A stretch of DNA of 8,744 nt from contig JACCTF010000219.1 of assembly GCA_013812565.1 (NCBI GenBank), positions 1-8,744 on the forward strand, read 5' to 3'. A program made the translations under genes and the position numbers. Origin of the DNA: Pyrinomonadaceae bacterium (GTDB lineage: Bacteria; Acidobacteriota; Blastocatellia; Pyrinomonadales; Pyrinomonadaceae). Positions within the stretch are counted from its first letter, which is position 1; every line of letters begins with the position of its first letter. Positions 1 through 7,265 of this stretch are shown piece after piece. The notes beneath the pieces were generated by a model. The model was not told the DNA's origin and ran no database searches. It was given only the letters and a program-made list of their open reading frames with translations.

Positions 1-1659
1 ACCTTTGACGATTTAAACCGCGAGTTGCCGGATAGCGTTGTTTCTCCTGACGACATAGAAGATGTTCTGCAAAAACTCGAAGGTTCGAACATCATCGTGG
101 CCGACGACGAGCGGCTCATCGAGCAGGCCGCGTCGGTCCAGTCGCCTGACGAAACAGACGAAGCAAGCGACGAAGACGTCGAACTAGATTTATCGGCCGG
201 GGTGCTTGATAAGACCAACGATCCGGTGCGCCTCTACCTGCGCGAGATGGGCGTCGTTCCGCTTCTCACCCGTGAAGGCGAAGTCTCCATCGCAAAGCGC
301 ATTGAACGCGGACAGATCAAAACACGGAAGGCCATCGCGCGTTCACCAATCGCGGTTAAAGAACTGTTGCACATCGGCGAGGAGTTGGAGGCTGGAACGC
401 TCAACATCCGCGACATTGTTAATTTCTCCGAACAAGCCGAACTGACGGGGCAGGAAGATAACAAGACGGACGAATATCTGCAGTGGACTTTGGAGGGTAT
501 CGGGAATATTCGCAAGCACTTCCGCGCCGGACTAAAGGAGTGGGAAAAGCTGCGCATGGAGCAGAAACTGACGCGCGGCAAAATGTCGAAGAAGCTTCTG
601 CGTCTGCGACGTAAGGTGGCGCGCGTGCGCTTAGAGATTGCACAGGAGATCGGGCAGCTCAACATGACGGAGCGCGCCCGGCAGCGCTTGATCGATGCGA
701 TCCGTCGGGTTCACAGAGAGATTCGCGTTGCCGAACGCGAAGTAGATTCATATACGGAAAAGCTCGCTAAAAAACATCGTAAGCCGGAAGACGAGCGCGA
801 GTACAAGCGACACATCACGGCGGCCAAGCGCCGTTTGCAGCAGGTGGAAGTCGACCACAACATCTCGCCCGTCGAGATCAAGCGCTCTCTGCAAGCGATT
901 GTGATCGGCGAGGAGCAGACGGCGAAAGCCAAGCGCGAGTTGATCGTGGCGAACTTGCGCCTCGTGGTGTCAATCGCCAAGAAGTACACGAACCGCGGGT
1001 TGCAGTTCCTCGATTTGATCCAGGAAGGCAACATCGGGTTGATGAAGGCGGTGGACAAGTTCGAGTGGCGGCGTGGGTACAAGTTTTCGACGTATGCGAC
1101 GTGGTGGATCCGGCAGGCGATCACGCGGGCGATAGCTGATCAGGCACGCACGATTCGCATCCCGGTTCACATGATCGAGACCATCAATAAGCTGATCCGC
1201 ACTTCGCGTGCGCTGGTTCAAGAACTTGGACGCGAACCAACCAGCGAGGAGATTGCGAAGAAGATGGACATTCATGTCTCAAAAGTGCGCAAAGTTCTTA
1301 AGATTGCACAGGAGCCGATTTCATTAGAGACGCCGATTGGCGAAGAGGAAGATTCGCACCTTGGCGACTTCCTTGAGGATAAGTCGATTATGAATCCGGC
1401 TGACACTGTCGTCGCCTCAAACTTGCGCGAAATCACAAACGAGGTTTTAGCGACGCTCACGCCGCGCGAAGAGAAGGTTATCAAGATGCGCTTCGGTTTG
1501 AGCACAACCGGGTCGGAGCACACTTTGGAGGAAGTTGGGCAGCACTTTGCCGTAACGCGCGAGCGCATCCGCCAGATTGAAGCGAAAGCTTTGCGCAAGC
1601 TGCGTCATCCATCGCGCTCGCGTAAGCTGAAAGCATTTCTTGAGGGAGCACAACAGTAA
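1..1659 (+). CDS. rpoD: RNA polymerase primary sigma factor RpoD (sigma-70), 5' end cut by window edge
   Basis: This is the housekeeping sigma factor, which directs RNA polymerase to -10/-35 promoters. The frame is open from base 1, and the first codons ([11 protein letters not shown], then [11 protein letters not shown]) match the conserved sigma region 1.1, so the true start lies upstream; the TTG at 25 is not the start. Numbering from base 1: region 1.2 is near residues 74-104 ([11 protein letters not shown]), followed by a long charged non-conserved region of about 190 residues. Region 2 covers about 310-398, with [11 protein letters not shown], the core-binding [16 protein letters not shown] and the -10 recognition/melting stretch [15 protein letters not shown]. 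Region 3 follows (REPTSEEIA). Region 4 is about 485-550, with the helix-turn-helix [21 protein letters not shown] and the tail [18 protein letters not shown]. Complete regions 1.2 to 4 and the large insert mark a group 1 sigma rather than an alternative one. It is convergent with all other genes here. Confidence 0.97.
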   Translation, partial: TFDDLNRELPDSVVSPDDIEDVLQKLEGSNIIVADDERLIEQAASVQSPDETDEASDEDVELDLSAGVLDKTNDPVRLYLREMGVVPLLTREGEVSIAKRIERGQIKTRKAIARSPIAVKELLHIGEELEAGTLNIRDIVNFSEQAELTGQEDNKTDEYLQWTLEGIGNIRKHFRAGLKEWEKLRMEQKLTRGKMSKKLLRLRRKVARVRLEIAQEIGQLNMTERARQRLIDAIRRVHREIRVAEREVDSYTEKLAKKHRKPEDEREYKRHITAAKRRLQQVEVDHNISPVEIKRSLQAIVIGEEQTAKAKRELIVANLRLVVSIAKKYTNRGLQFLDLIQEGNIGLMKAVDKFEWRRGYKFSTYATWWIRQAITRAIADQARTIRIPVHMIETINKLIRTSRALVQELGREPTSEEIAKKMDIHVSKVRKVLKIAQEPISLETPIGEEEDSHLGDFLEDKSIMNPADTVVASNLREITNEVLATLTPREEKVIKMRFGLSTTGSEHTLEEVGQHFAVTRERIRQIEAKALRKLRHPSRSRKLKAFLEGAQQ

Positions 1660-1672
1660 TTATAGAGTTGAA

Positions 1673-1723
1673 GAGAAAGAGTTGGCGGGTACGTGTTCGG
1701 AGTACCGACTTTCTCGGGCTTTT
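1673..1723 (+). terminator. possible rpoD terminator hairpin
   Basis: An interrupted stem begins 13 bases after the rpoD stop. The outer arms GAGAAAG (1673-1679) and CTTTCTC (1709-1715) and the inner arms GGTAC (1688-1692) and GTACC (1702-1706) are each perfect, separated by an asymmetric internal loop. A short run of four T follows (1720-1723). It sits between convergent genes, where a terminator is expected. The weak T tract and the internal loop keep this tentative. The rest of 1660-1860 shows no gene, tRNA or other clear signal. Confidence 0.4.
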
Positions 1724-1860
1724 CCCCGCGCCGCAGAATCCGCCTGAAGGCAACGCTCCTAACTCTCATCTACTTGAAGGCTATACTGGCCGTTAGGTGA
1801 TAAGCGCCGGGTGTTGTGCTCTGCCACCGTCTTCCGAGCGGCAACCGTAATGGTGAGTTT

Positions 1861-2271
1861 CTATTTTGGCGTCAGGAAGCTATCGCTCTTCGTTGTGTGA
1901 TCGAAGTTGTATTGGTAGACGTATCCGGGTAGTTGGATTGGACGTATCCATTGAACGCGAGCTACCAAGCGGCCATCGAGCTGCTGAGCGTTAATTTTTG
2001 CGCTTGGTGGTATGCCGTAATCACTCAGACTAGCTTGGAGTTCTTTTTCTATCCATTTGGTTGGGATTGGTATTCCGGTGGCCGCGGCGTAGGTCACCTT
2101 CTGGTACATCAAATCTTTGAACTGGTAAGCTTGAATTGCCACCGGCACGTACTGCGAACCCGCGTAGACAAAACCTCCGATCAAAGCGACTACGAGCAGG
2201 AAGTTAAAACGCGCCCCACCGCGCTCGTTTGAAGCGCACGGTGTGCGGCGTGTGTCAGCTAAGTTGTTCAT
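1861..2271 (-). CDS. membrane-anchored hypothetical protein (136 aa) downstream of aroB
   Basis: I do not recognise a named family. The protein has a short polar N-terminus, one strong hydrophobic segment at about residues 23-42 (FNFLLVVALIGGFVYAGSQY), and a soluble remainder of about 95 residues, predicted to lie outside the membrane. The layout of a short N-tail, one helix followed by a VP motif, then a small alpha/beta-looking domain, resembles DUF4845-type single-pass proteins. That resemblance is by eye only. The ATG at 2271 has an AAGGA ribosome binding site six to seven bases upstream and lies 11 bases after the aroB stop, so it is probably co-transcribed with aroB. A pilin-like role seems less likely because no prepilin peptidase site (G/E at the start of the helix) is evident. 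The predicted product and good start support a real gene of unknown function. Confidence 0.75.
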   Translation of the reverse strand: MNNLADTRRTPCASNERGGARFNFLLVVALIGGFVYAGSQYVPVAIQAYQFKDLMYQKVTYAAATGIPIPTKWIEKELQASLSDYGIPPSAKINAQQLDGRLVARVQWIRPIQLPGYVYQYNFDHTTKSDSFLTPK

Positions 2272-2282
2272 ATAAATCCTTA

Positions 2283-3428
2283 TTACCTTACGTGTTCGTG
2301 ATTGTGCCGCAGGGCTGCCCGGAGCGACTCGCGCACGATCCGTGTGGGAACTTCTCGCCCATCTACGATGCGTGCCCGCCCCAACGCTTCAAGCAGCACC
2401 CACTTGACTTGTCCGCCGACAACCTTCTTATCTGCGGCAACTGCGCTCAAGATCACGCGTTGGTCTAAATCATCAGCGGAGGGTAAACGGCCCGCTGCAC
2501 GAACAACGTCGCGCAACGTTTGCGCTTCTGTTTGGTCCAACAAATCCAGTCGCATGGAGATTTCACTGGCCGCGAGCATTCCGTACCCGACCGCTTCGCC
2601 GTGCAGAAAGCGTTTGTAACCCGTCACAGCTTCGAGCGCATGCCCGATGGTATGACCGAAGTTCAAAATGCGCCGCGAGCGGTTGTCCGTGCGCGTGATC
2701 TCCTCGCGTTCATCGCCCGCGACAATCTTTGCTTTGAAGGCACACTGCGCGGCGATCAACCGAACTGCCGGTTTTTCTTCTTCAAAAATGTGTTGCTTGC
2801 CACTGAGGAAGCGACGAGTTTGTTCAAAAAGCTTTCGGTCTCCCGCCGCCCCCTGTTTGATCGCCTCGCACCATCCGGCAGTGAGTTCGCGCCGCGGAAG
2901 TGTGCGTAGCGTGTGTGTATCAATGAGAACGCAGCGCGGCTGGTGAAAAGCGCCGACCAAGTTTTTACCCGTGCTCGTGTTAACCCCGGTCTTGCCGCCG
3001 ACCGAAGCATCAACCTGCGCGAGCAGCGTCGTGGGCACTTGCAGGAATGAGATGCCGCGCAGGTAAACGGCCGCCGCAAAACCCGCTAGGTCGCCGACCA
3101 CACCGCCGCCAAGTGCGACGACCGCGTCGCTTCGCTCCAGCTTTGTCTCCGCGAGAAACTGTAGCGCATGCTCTGCCGTACGTAGCGATTTATAGCGTTC
3201 GCCGTCGCCCATCAACCAGTGTGCAACGTCGAACCGGGCGGCACGTAAGCTCGCAATGGTGGCCGCGCCGTAAAGATCAAAGACCGTGCGGTTGGAGATC
3301 AATGCGATCCGCTGGGCATGCGGCGAAAGAGACTGCCGCGCGACTTGCCCTAAGCGTTCGAGGACTCCCGCCCCGATCTCGATTGTATAACCCTGTCGCG
3401 CCGGAAGACGCACACGCACGCGTTGCAT
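2283..3428 (-). CDS. aroB: 3-dehydroquinate synthase
   Basis: AroB is cytoplasmic and converts DAHP (3-deoxy-D-arabino-heptulosonate 7-phosphate) to 3-dehydroquinate with NAD+ and a divalent metal. This is the second step of the shikimate pathway to aromatic amino acids and folate. Numbering from the ATG at 3428 (381 aa, slightly longer than the usual 350-370): the NAD-binding glycine motif LGGGVVGDLAGF is at 106-117, VPTTLLAQVDASVGGKTG at 131-148 and CEAIKQG at 187-193. The likely metal ligands are E188, H259 (NFGHTIGH) and H276 (LHGEA), with the 17-residue spacing between the histidines seen in the Escherichia coli enzyme. The ATG fits the family N-terminus (MQRVRVRLP then YTIEIGAG) and has GAGGTGG four bases upstream. 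An in-frame TTG at 3449 also has AAGGAG four bases before it and would add seven residues. It is followed 11 bases on by a membrane-protein gene. Confidence 0.97.
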   Translation of the reverse strand: MQRVRVRLPARQGYTIEIGAGVLERLGQVARQSLSPHAQRIALISNRTVFDLYGAATIASLRAARFDVAHWLMGDGERYKSLRTAEHALQFLAETKLERSDAVVALGGGVVGDLAGFAAAVYLRGISFLQVPTTLLAQVDASVGGKTGVNTSTGKNLVGAFHQPRCVLIDTHTLRTLPRRELTAGWCEAIKQGAAGDRKLFEQTRRFLSGKQHIFEEEKPAVRLIAAQCAFKAKIVAGDEREEITRTDNRSRRILNFGHTIGHALEAVTGYKRFLHGEAVGYGMLAASEISMRLDLLDQTEAQTLRDVVRAAGRLPSADDLDQRVILSAVAADKKVVGGQVKWVLLEALGRARIVDGREVPTRIVRESLRAALRHNHEHVR

Positions 3429-3441
3429 CAAGCCACCTCTT

Positions 3442-3465
3442 CCAATCAAGCGACTCCTTGATTGG
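3442..3465 (-). promoter_or_regulatory. perfect inverted repeat just upstream of the aroB ribosome binding site
   Basis: The arms CCAATCAAG (3442-3450) and CTTGATTGG (3457-3465) form a perfect 9-bp inverted repeat with a 6-base loop. In the aroB transcript it ends about six bases before the GAGGTGG ribosome binding site. The AAGGAG for the alternative TTG start sits partly in its loop. It could be an RNA hairpin affecting aroB translation or a DNA operator. There is no run of T after it, so it is not an intrinsic terminator. Its function is inferred from position only. Confidence 0.45.
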
Positions 3466-3553
3466 TCTCAGCCGGCAAATCAAAACCGTGCAGGTCGCCG
3501 CAAACGACCCGTATAAATTCTTCAACCAAATTGCCCGATCCCGTGTTCCACAT
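3446..3553 (-). CDS. candidate small ORF (35 codons) ending at aroB
   Basis: This short frame starts at ATG 3553 (or TTG 3562, 38 codons) and its stop overlaps the alternative TTG start of aroB (TTGA). Its product has balanced, protein-like composition (it begins MWNTGSGNLVEEFIRVVCG). It has no clear ribosome binding site and no enrichment for aromatic residues, so it is not an obvious aromatic attenuation leader. It could be a real small protein coupled to aroB, the remnant of a longer gene, or chance. I do not recognise it. Confidence 0.25.
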   Translation of the reverse strand: MWNTGSGNLVEEFIRVVCGDLHGFDLPAETNQGVA

Positions 3554-3635
3554 GTCTATCAACTCATCTCGTGGGCCGTGCGTAGATCATTACGGCGGTG
3601 AGCAGTGCCTCGCCTTTATCATGTTAGTGTCGGTT

Positions 3636-3660
3636 AAAAAAGGCGCTTTGGAGCCAAGCG
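3636..3660 (-). terminator. possible second terminator in tandem
   Basis: On the - strand the arms CGCTT (3656-3660) and AAGCG (3644-3648) pair perfectly, extended by a G-C pair after one mismatch, with a loop of three. Two C then six T follow (3636-3641). The stem is short, so this is tentative. It lies about 75 bases beyond the stronger terminator, so it may be a backup for the glmM transcript. Confidence 0.3.
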
Positions 3661-3734
3661 AGAGATTTTAACATGACTGCGAGAGCCAACCGGAGAATGG
3701 CTGACTTTATCGACTTGAGTAGCCGTCGCTTGCC

Positions 3735-3776
3735 AAAAAAGAACGAGCGCGACAAACTTGGGGAATGTCGCGCTCG
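3735..3776 (-). terminator. intrinsic terminator of the cdaA-ybbR-glmM transcript
   Basis: A perfect 11-bp stem is formed by CGAGCGCGACA (3744-3754) and TGTCGCGCTCG (3766-3776) with an 11-base loop. On the - strand it is followed by TTC and a run of six T (3735-3740). The GC-rich stem plus T tract is the textbook Rho-independent form. Its place 23 bases after the 74-codon ORF suggests that this ORF is the last gene of the glmM transcript. Confidence 0.88.
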
Positions 3777-3798
3777 CCCTAATTCGTGGTTACTGTCC

Positions 3799-4023
3799 TC
3801 ACCCCAGCAACCACTGAGACGGAGGATTCACCAACCGTCTCTCTTGCCCCGCAGAATACATTGCAACGACTATGCCATGCAAGTATGAGTCTTCATCCAT
3901 GTAGTAACACTTATTTATCATAGGCTTTTCGGTAAGCAATAGTATAGAAACGCAATGCTGATCATCTTGTGGTGTAGAAGTTACATTTTCGACCGTGTAT
4001 ATTTTTCTCCATCGGTCATCCAA
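3799..4023 (-). CDS. hypothetical small protein (74 aa) after glmM
   Basis: This frame begins at TTG 4023, overlapping the last eight bases of glmM, and ends 23 bases before the strong terminator, so it lies inside the glmM transcript. The product is polar, with no membrane segment or known motif. It has a mixed composition (KIYTVENVTS near residues 8-17, KCYYMDEDSYLHG at 38-50, and a C-terminal PPSQWLLG). The DNA is visibly richer in A and T than the flanking genes. The start is poor: AAGGA lies only two bases before the TTG. That AAGGA is better spaced for an ATG at 4019 in another frame, which encodes only 12 codons. An internal ATG (residue 35) is another option. It may be a real small gene, the decayed end of an inserted gene, or a chance open frame. 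Confidence 0.35.
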   Translation of the reverse strand: MDDRWRKIYTVENVTSTPQDDQHCVSILLLTEKPMINKCYYMDEDSYLHGIVVAMYSAGQERRLVNPPSQWLLG

Positions 4024-5407
4024 GTTCCTTTTTGACTATTTCAGCCAGCGAGTTTGCTAACTCGTTGATCTCATCCTGCCTTTTACCTTCGATCATTATG
4101 CGTGCAAGTAGCTCGGTCCCCGAGTAGCGGAGCAGAAGTCGGCCGCTTCCTTCCAGCTTCGTTTGGATGTCGCCCGCGGCGCGGGCAATGTTCGCCACCT
4201 CCTCAAACGGGCGCTTTTCACGTACCGTGACATTGACGAGCACCTGCGGGTAGCGCACAAAACCTGTGGTTAGTTCGTGCAGCGCCGCGTTTGTTTCGGA
4301 CATGGCCCGCAGCACATGCAGCGCCGTCGATATACCATCGCCAACCAAACTCTCACGCGGGAAAATGATGTGGCCCGATTGTTCGCCGCCAAGGTTAGAG
4401 TCAGTGCTTAGAAGTTGGTCAAGCACGTACTTGTCACCAACATTCGTTCGCAGCAACTGCCAGCCGCGCTCGCGCAGGGCGAGTTCTAAACCGACATTGC
4501 TCATCACCGTTGCGACGACGCGGCCGCCCGCCAGCTTGCCTTGCTCCGCCATCTGTTGCGCCATCACCCACAACGTCGCATCGCCGTCGACAATTTCTCC
4601 CCGTTTGTCAACGAACAGCGCACGATCGGCATCGCCGTCAAAAGCGACGCCGAGGTCGGCGCGATCTTCAACTGTTTTGTGGCGAAGACTTTCAATATAA
4701 AGCGAGCCGCACTCGCGGTTGATATTACGTCCATCGGGGGCATTGCTTATTGCCACGACGTCAGCGCCGAGGCGCGCGAAAAGCTTCGGTGCAAGTTGCG
4801 ACGCCGCGCCGTTAGCGCAGTCAACCATGATCTTTAAGCCATGAAGCCGAAGTCCACTACCAATCTCACGCTCAAGAAACTCCAGGTAGCGTGCCTGCAA
4901 GGCGATGGCTTCCCCTGTGCCCGCACCTTCCGCTTCTCCTCGCACGATCTGTTGTTCGGAGCGCCCGGCAGGTTCATCTTTCGCTGCCTGCGCCGGGGAT
5001 TGCTCGTAGATGTCAGCTTCAATAAGCCGCTCCATCGCATCATCGAGCTTGCGTCCGGTGCGTTCGAAAATCTTGATGCCGTTATCTTCGTAAGGATTGT
5101 GCGAAGCACTGATCACCACGCCAGCATCCGCAGGCAGATTACGCGCTAGAAAGGCGACGCCCGGCGTCGTAATAACGCCTGCTGATTGACACACAGCTTC
5201 CGCTTCGCTAACCCCGGCAGCAAACGCCTGCTCGATCCACACACCCGACTCGCGCGTGTCGCGTCCTGTCACAATGCGCGGTTGACGCCCAAGCTGAACG
5301 CTTAAGTGACGGGCCAGTGAGCGGCCGGCTATTCGCACCGTGTTCGCATCCAGCGGGAAGCGACCGGCTTCACCGCGCATACCATCTGTACCGAAGAGTT
5401 TTCGCAT
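4016..5407 (-). CDS. glmM: phosphoglucosamine mutase
   Basis: GlmM interconverts glucosamine-6-phosphate and glucosamine-1-phosphate in the cytoplasm, on the route to UDP-GlcNAc and peptidoglycan. At 463 aa it is slightly longer than the usual 445 or so, with an Ala/Glu/Gly-rich insert near residues 137-167. The N-terminus MRKLFGTDGMRG is diagnostic of GlmM. The catalytic phosphoserine is S102 in SASHNP, the Mg ligands are D257, D259 and D261 in DGDADR, the sugar-binding loop GGEQSGH is at 340-346, and the phosphate-binding loop RYSGTE is at 427-432. Tyrosine replaces the proline of the common RPSGTE; I believe this variant occurs in other members. The gene starts 32 bases after ybbR and has no clear ribosome binding site in its pyrimidine-rich leader, so it may depend on coupling. 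In Firmicutes GlmM binds and inhibits CdaA, which fits the operon here. Confidence 0.97.
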   Translation of the reverse strand: MRKLFGTDGMRGEAGRFPLDANTVRIAGRSLARHLSVQLGRQPRIVTGRDTRESGVWIEQAFAAGVSEAEAVCQSAGVITTPGVAFLARNLPADAGVVISASHNPYEDNGIKIFERTGRKLDDAMERLIEADIYEQSPAQAAKDEPAGRSEQQIVRGEAEGAGTGEAIALQARYLEFLEREIGSGLRLHGLKIMVDCANGAASQLAPKLFARLGADVVAISNAPDGRNINRECGSLYIESLRHKTVEDRADLGVAFDGDADRALFVDKRGEIVDGDATLWVMAQQMAEQGKLAGGRVVATVMSNVGLELALRERGWQLLRTNVGDKYVLDQLLSTDSNLGGEQSGHIIFPRESLVGDGISTALHVLRAMSETNAALHELTTGFVRYPQVLVNVTVREKRPFEEVANIARAAGDIQTKLEGSGRLLLRYSGTELLARIMIEGKRQDEINELANSLAEIVKKELG

Positions 5408-5439
5408 GAGTTATCTAGTGGGAGAAGGAAGTAGAAAAG

Positions 5440-6165
5440 CTAGTTCTCGTTGGAAGGCACAATCTCGATGCGCACGTTGACAACGGCGTCGAGTGCGGCG
5501 ACCTTTTTGTCAGGGATGACGACGGCGATTTGTGTGTCGCTAAAACTTTCTGTGCGCCCCTCGAACGAGATGGGTTCAGTTAGCGCTTGCTCCAGCTTGG
5601 AGACATGACTTTCTGGACCCCGCACACGTATTTTGCTTGGAGTTATCTGGACACCGTGCATCTTGTAGCCGACGGGCAGTTCGCCGTCAAATTGTGCGCG
5701 GACTTCGATCTCACGCTCAATGCTTGGCTCAAGTCTGAGCGGCACTGTGCCGGGTTCGATCTTTTCAATCTGCACGCCATCAGGCAATTCCATCGTGACC
5801 CGTTCTGGCGCAAGTCGCACAACACGCTCGCCTATTTTGTGGTCCCGCAGGTTTACGCTCGCTACCATGTTGCGAATATTGAGAGCATCGAGCGCTTGCC
5901 GACTGCCTCGGAGCGTAACCTGCACTTCGTCGCGCGGTTCGTTGCTGATCTCCATACCGTCCGGCAGCAGATACACAAGCTCAATACCGCGCAGGCGAAT
6001 CGCCGCCGGTTCGCGCCCGCTCATTACCCCATACCACAAAGCGAGCGTGATCCCGAGCGCCAGCAACTTCAGACCCCAATCATCAAGCAGCAGTGCGCGC
6101 GCCCAGCGCCGCGCCTCAAGCATCTGGTTGCCGATAGATCTTTCATCTGCTTCGTGCAATGACAT
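5440..6165 (-). CDS. ybbR: YbbR-domain protein, CdaA regulator (CdaR)
   Basis: This is a membrane-anchored protein with YbbR repeats, the usual partner of diadenylate cyclase CdaA. In Bacillus and Listeria it modulates c-di-AMP synthesis from outside the membrane. The 241-aa product has a cytoplasmic N-terminus of about 30 residues, one membrane segment at about 32-50 (LKLLALGITLALWYGVMSG), then extracytoplasmic beta-rich repeats. Recurring motifs of the form 'VTLRGSRQAL' near 83-92 and 'IRVRGPESHVSKL' near 178-190 mark at least two YbbR units. It is shorter than the four-repeat Bacillus CdaR. The ATG at 6165 has no visible ribosome binding site: the leader is the end of a large palindrome. 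An alternative ATG at 6123 (residue 15) has none either. Flanking by cdaA and glmM strongly supports the assignment. Confidence 0.92.
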   Translation of the reverse strand: MSLHEADERSIGNQMLEARRWARALLLDDWGLKLLALGITLALWYGVMSGREPAAIRLRGIELVYLLPDGMEISNEPRDEVQVTLRGSRQALDALNIRNMVASVNLRDHKIGERVVRLAPERVTMELPDGVQIEKIEPGTVPLRLEPSIEREIEVRAQFDGELPVGYKMHGVQITPSKIRVRGPESHVSKLEQALTEPISFEGRTESFSDTQIAVVIPDKKVAALDAVVNVRIEIVPSNEN

Positions 6166-6168
6166 TTT

Positions 6169-6188
6169 CAGATGTCAGATGTCAGATG
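6169..6188. repeat. 7-base tandem repeat (CAGATGT) next to the ybbR start
   Basis: CAGATGT occurs twice in full and a third time as CAGATG (6169-6188). It overlaps the left arm of the palindrome and ends four bases from the ybbR start codon. The right arm carries two further copies in reverse orientation. It may be a dispersed intergenic repeat; that cannot be judged from one window. Confidence 0.7.
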
Positions 6189-6234
6189 CTGGTGGATGAC
6201 TTGGTTACTGATATCCACCACCATCTGACATCTG
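6176..6234. repeat. 22-bp near-perfect inverted repeat between cdaA and ybbR
   Basis: The left arm 6176-6197 and the right arm 6213-6234 are complementary at 21 of 22 positions (the single mismatch is at C6189/C6222), with a 15-base loop. It fills nearly the whole 71-base gap between the cdaA stop and the ybbR start. In the transcript it would fold into a very stable hairpin. No T run follows on either strand, so it is not a typical intrinsic terminator. It may be an mRNA processing or stabilising element, or a REP/MITE-like intergenic repeat. Confidence 0.85.
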
Positions 6235-6236
6235 CT

Positions 6237-7085
6237 TTATGTCGGGACGACTTCGTTCGCTTCCGTCTCTGCCTCCGTTAGCTTTCGCTCGCGGCGGCGC
6301 GTTGCCGGTTCAAGTGCGGCAAAGATCGCTGTGCGCAGCTTCGTAGCGTCCAGCCCACGCTTGATTTGACCGTGCTGTACAAAGGAGACCAGACCGGTTT
6401 CCTCCGACACAACGACGGCCACGGCGTCAGAATCTTCCGTGATACCGATGGCTGCGCGATGTCGTGTGCCAAGGTCTTTTGATAACAGCGGGTTCAAAGT
6501 GAGCGGCAGGAAGCAAGCGGCGGCAGCGACGCGATGGCCGCTGACGACGACGGCGCCATCATGCAGTGGAGTCGTTGGATTGAAAATCGTGACCAGCAGA
6601 TCGTAAGAGAGTTCGGCATCGAGCCCGACGCCCCCGTCAGTGACGTGCTTTAAGCCTATGTCACGTTCAATGACGATCAACGCGCCCGTCTTTGTCGAGG
6701 CAAGCGTGGTCGCCGCCAACACAATCTCGTCATAAACGCCTTCGCCAAATTGCCCACGATGGCGGCGCACCAAAGGCAGGCGGATTTGGTTGCCGAAAGA
6801 AATTAGCGCTTGCCTGATCTCGGTGCGGAAAAGAACGATGATCGCAACCCCGAGGTAGAGCGAGGCGTGGCTTAACACAAACTTCAATGTTACTAAGTTT
6901 TGTTTGGCAGCTAGCCAATAGACCAAGGCGAAGACCGCAATGCCAACGACCATCGGCACGGCGCGCGTTCTACGTACCAGCTTCAAAACTGCATACACGA
7001 TGATGAAGACCAACGCCACGTCCGCGAGCGAGCGCGGTTCGGTGAGCCTCCATAGATACTCGCTGTATGACAGTTGCAGAAGCAC
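6237..7085 (-). CDS. cdaA: diadenylate cyclase CdaA
   Basis: CdaA condenses two ATP into cyclic di-AMP at the membrane; c-di-AMP controls potassium, osmolyte and cell-wall balance. The 282-aa protein has three membrane segments near residues 20-37, 43-60 and 75-87. The DisA_N (DAC) domain follows from about residue 110, with the catalytic DGA motif at 176-178 (PLHDGAVVV) and RHRAA at 208-212 (GTRHRAAIGITE). A charged, arginine- and glutamate-rich tail ends the protein. The start is GTG at 7085, with AAGAAGG six bases upstream, and this places the first helix as in other CdaA proteins. Next come ybbR and glmM, the arrangement established in Firmicutes. Upstream is a 249-base gap to the protease gene, so cdaA probably has its own promoter, though I see none with good spacing. 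Confidence 0.97.
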   Translation of the reverse strand: MLLQLSYSEYLWRLTEPRSLADVALVFIIVYAVLKLVRRTRAVPMVVGIAVFALVYWLAAKQNLVTLKFVLSHASLYLGVAIIVLFRTEIRQALISFGNQIRLPLVRRHRGQFGEGVYDEIVLAATTLASTKTGALIVIERDIGLKHVTDGGVGLDAELSYDLLVTIFNPTTPLHDGAVVVSGHRVAAAACFLPLTLNPLLSKDLGTRHRAAIGITEDSDAVAVVVSEETGLVSFVQHGQIKRGLDATKLRTAIFAALEPATRRRERKLTEAETEANEVVPT

Positions 7086-7246
7086 CGTTGACCTTCTTGA
7101 TTTTAGAATGGGTTATGAGAAGACGCGGTCTGCTCACCTTATGCTCTACTTCAACCTGTGTGTTCGAAACAATCAATCGTTTGACAAGCGCACGGGGTTC
7201 TGTTTATCGGGCTGGTTGTAACTTAAACCCTATAAGAATCGCGCAG

Positions 7247-7258
7247 CTCCGCGCGGAG
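7247..7258. promoter_or_regulatory. perfect 12-base palindrome upstream of cdaA
   Basis: CTCCGCGCGGAG is self-complementary over all 12 bases and lies in the gap between the protease stop and the cdaA start. It could be a transcription factor site or part of a 5' UTR structure. GC-rich 12-mers like this also arise by chance, so support is limited. Confidence 0.35.
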
Positions 7259-7265
7259 TATGCTC

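Larger units (their letters stand above)
3466..3798. other. mostly non-coding gap between the glmM transcript and aroB
   Basis: This stretch of about 330 bases contains the strong terminator at 3735-3776, a weaker hairpin plus T run at 3636-3660, and the small candidate ORF next to aroB. The aroB promoter should lie here, downstream of the terminators on the - strand. I found no well-spaced -35/-10 pair that I would defend. No RNA gene is visible. Confidence 0.5.

Noticed and set aside
25..30. TTG at 25 as the rpoD start
   Set aside because: The frame is open to base 1 and the upstream codons match conserved sigma region 1.1, so the gene begins outside the window.
1724..1860. tRNA or small RNA gene after rpoD
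   Set aside because: No T-loop (GTTCGAATC-like) or cloverleaf pattern was found on either strand.
3047..3601. 184-codon open frame on the + strand opposite the aroB start
   Set aside because: It is Arg/Pro/Ser-rich with no motif and is antisense to aroB, typical of a shadow frame.
3673..3888. 71-codon + strand frame across the terminator
   Set aside because: It runs through the perfect terminator hairpin, is arginine-rich, and has no ribosome binding site.
3981..4019. 12-codon ORF starting at ATG 4019, overlapping the glmM stop (ATGA)
   Set aside because: The spacing to AAGGA is good, but the peptide is only 12 residues and nothing else supports it.
5587..6162. 191-codon open frame on the + strand opposite ybbR
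   Set aside because: It lies antisense within a well-supported gene, has no recognisable motif, and its length is explained by the codon bias of ybbR.
7181..7209. TTGACA, 17 bases, TTATCG on the + strand as a promoter
   Set aside because: The -10 match is weak and the strand faces antisense into the protease gene, with no + strand gene downstream.
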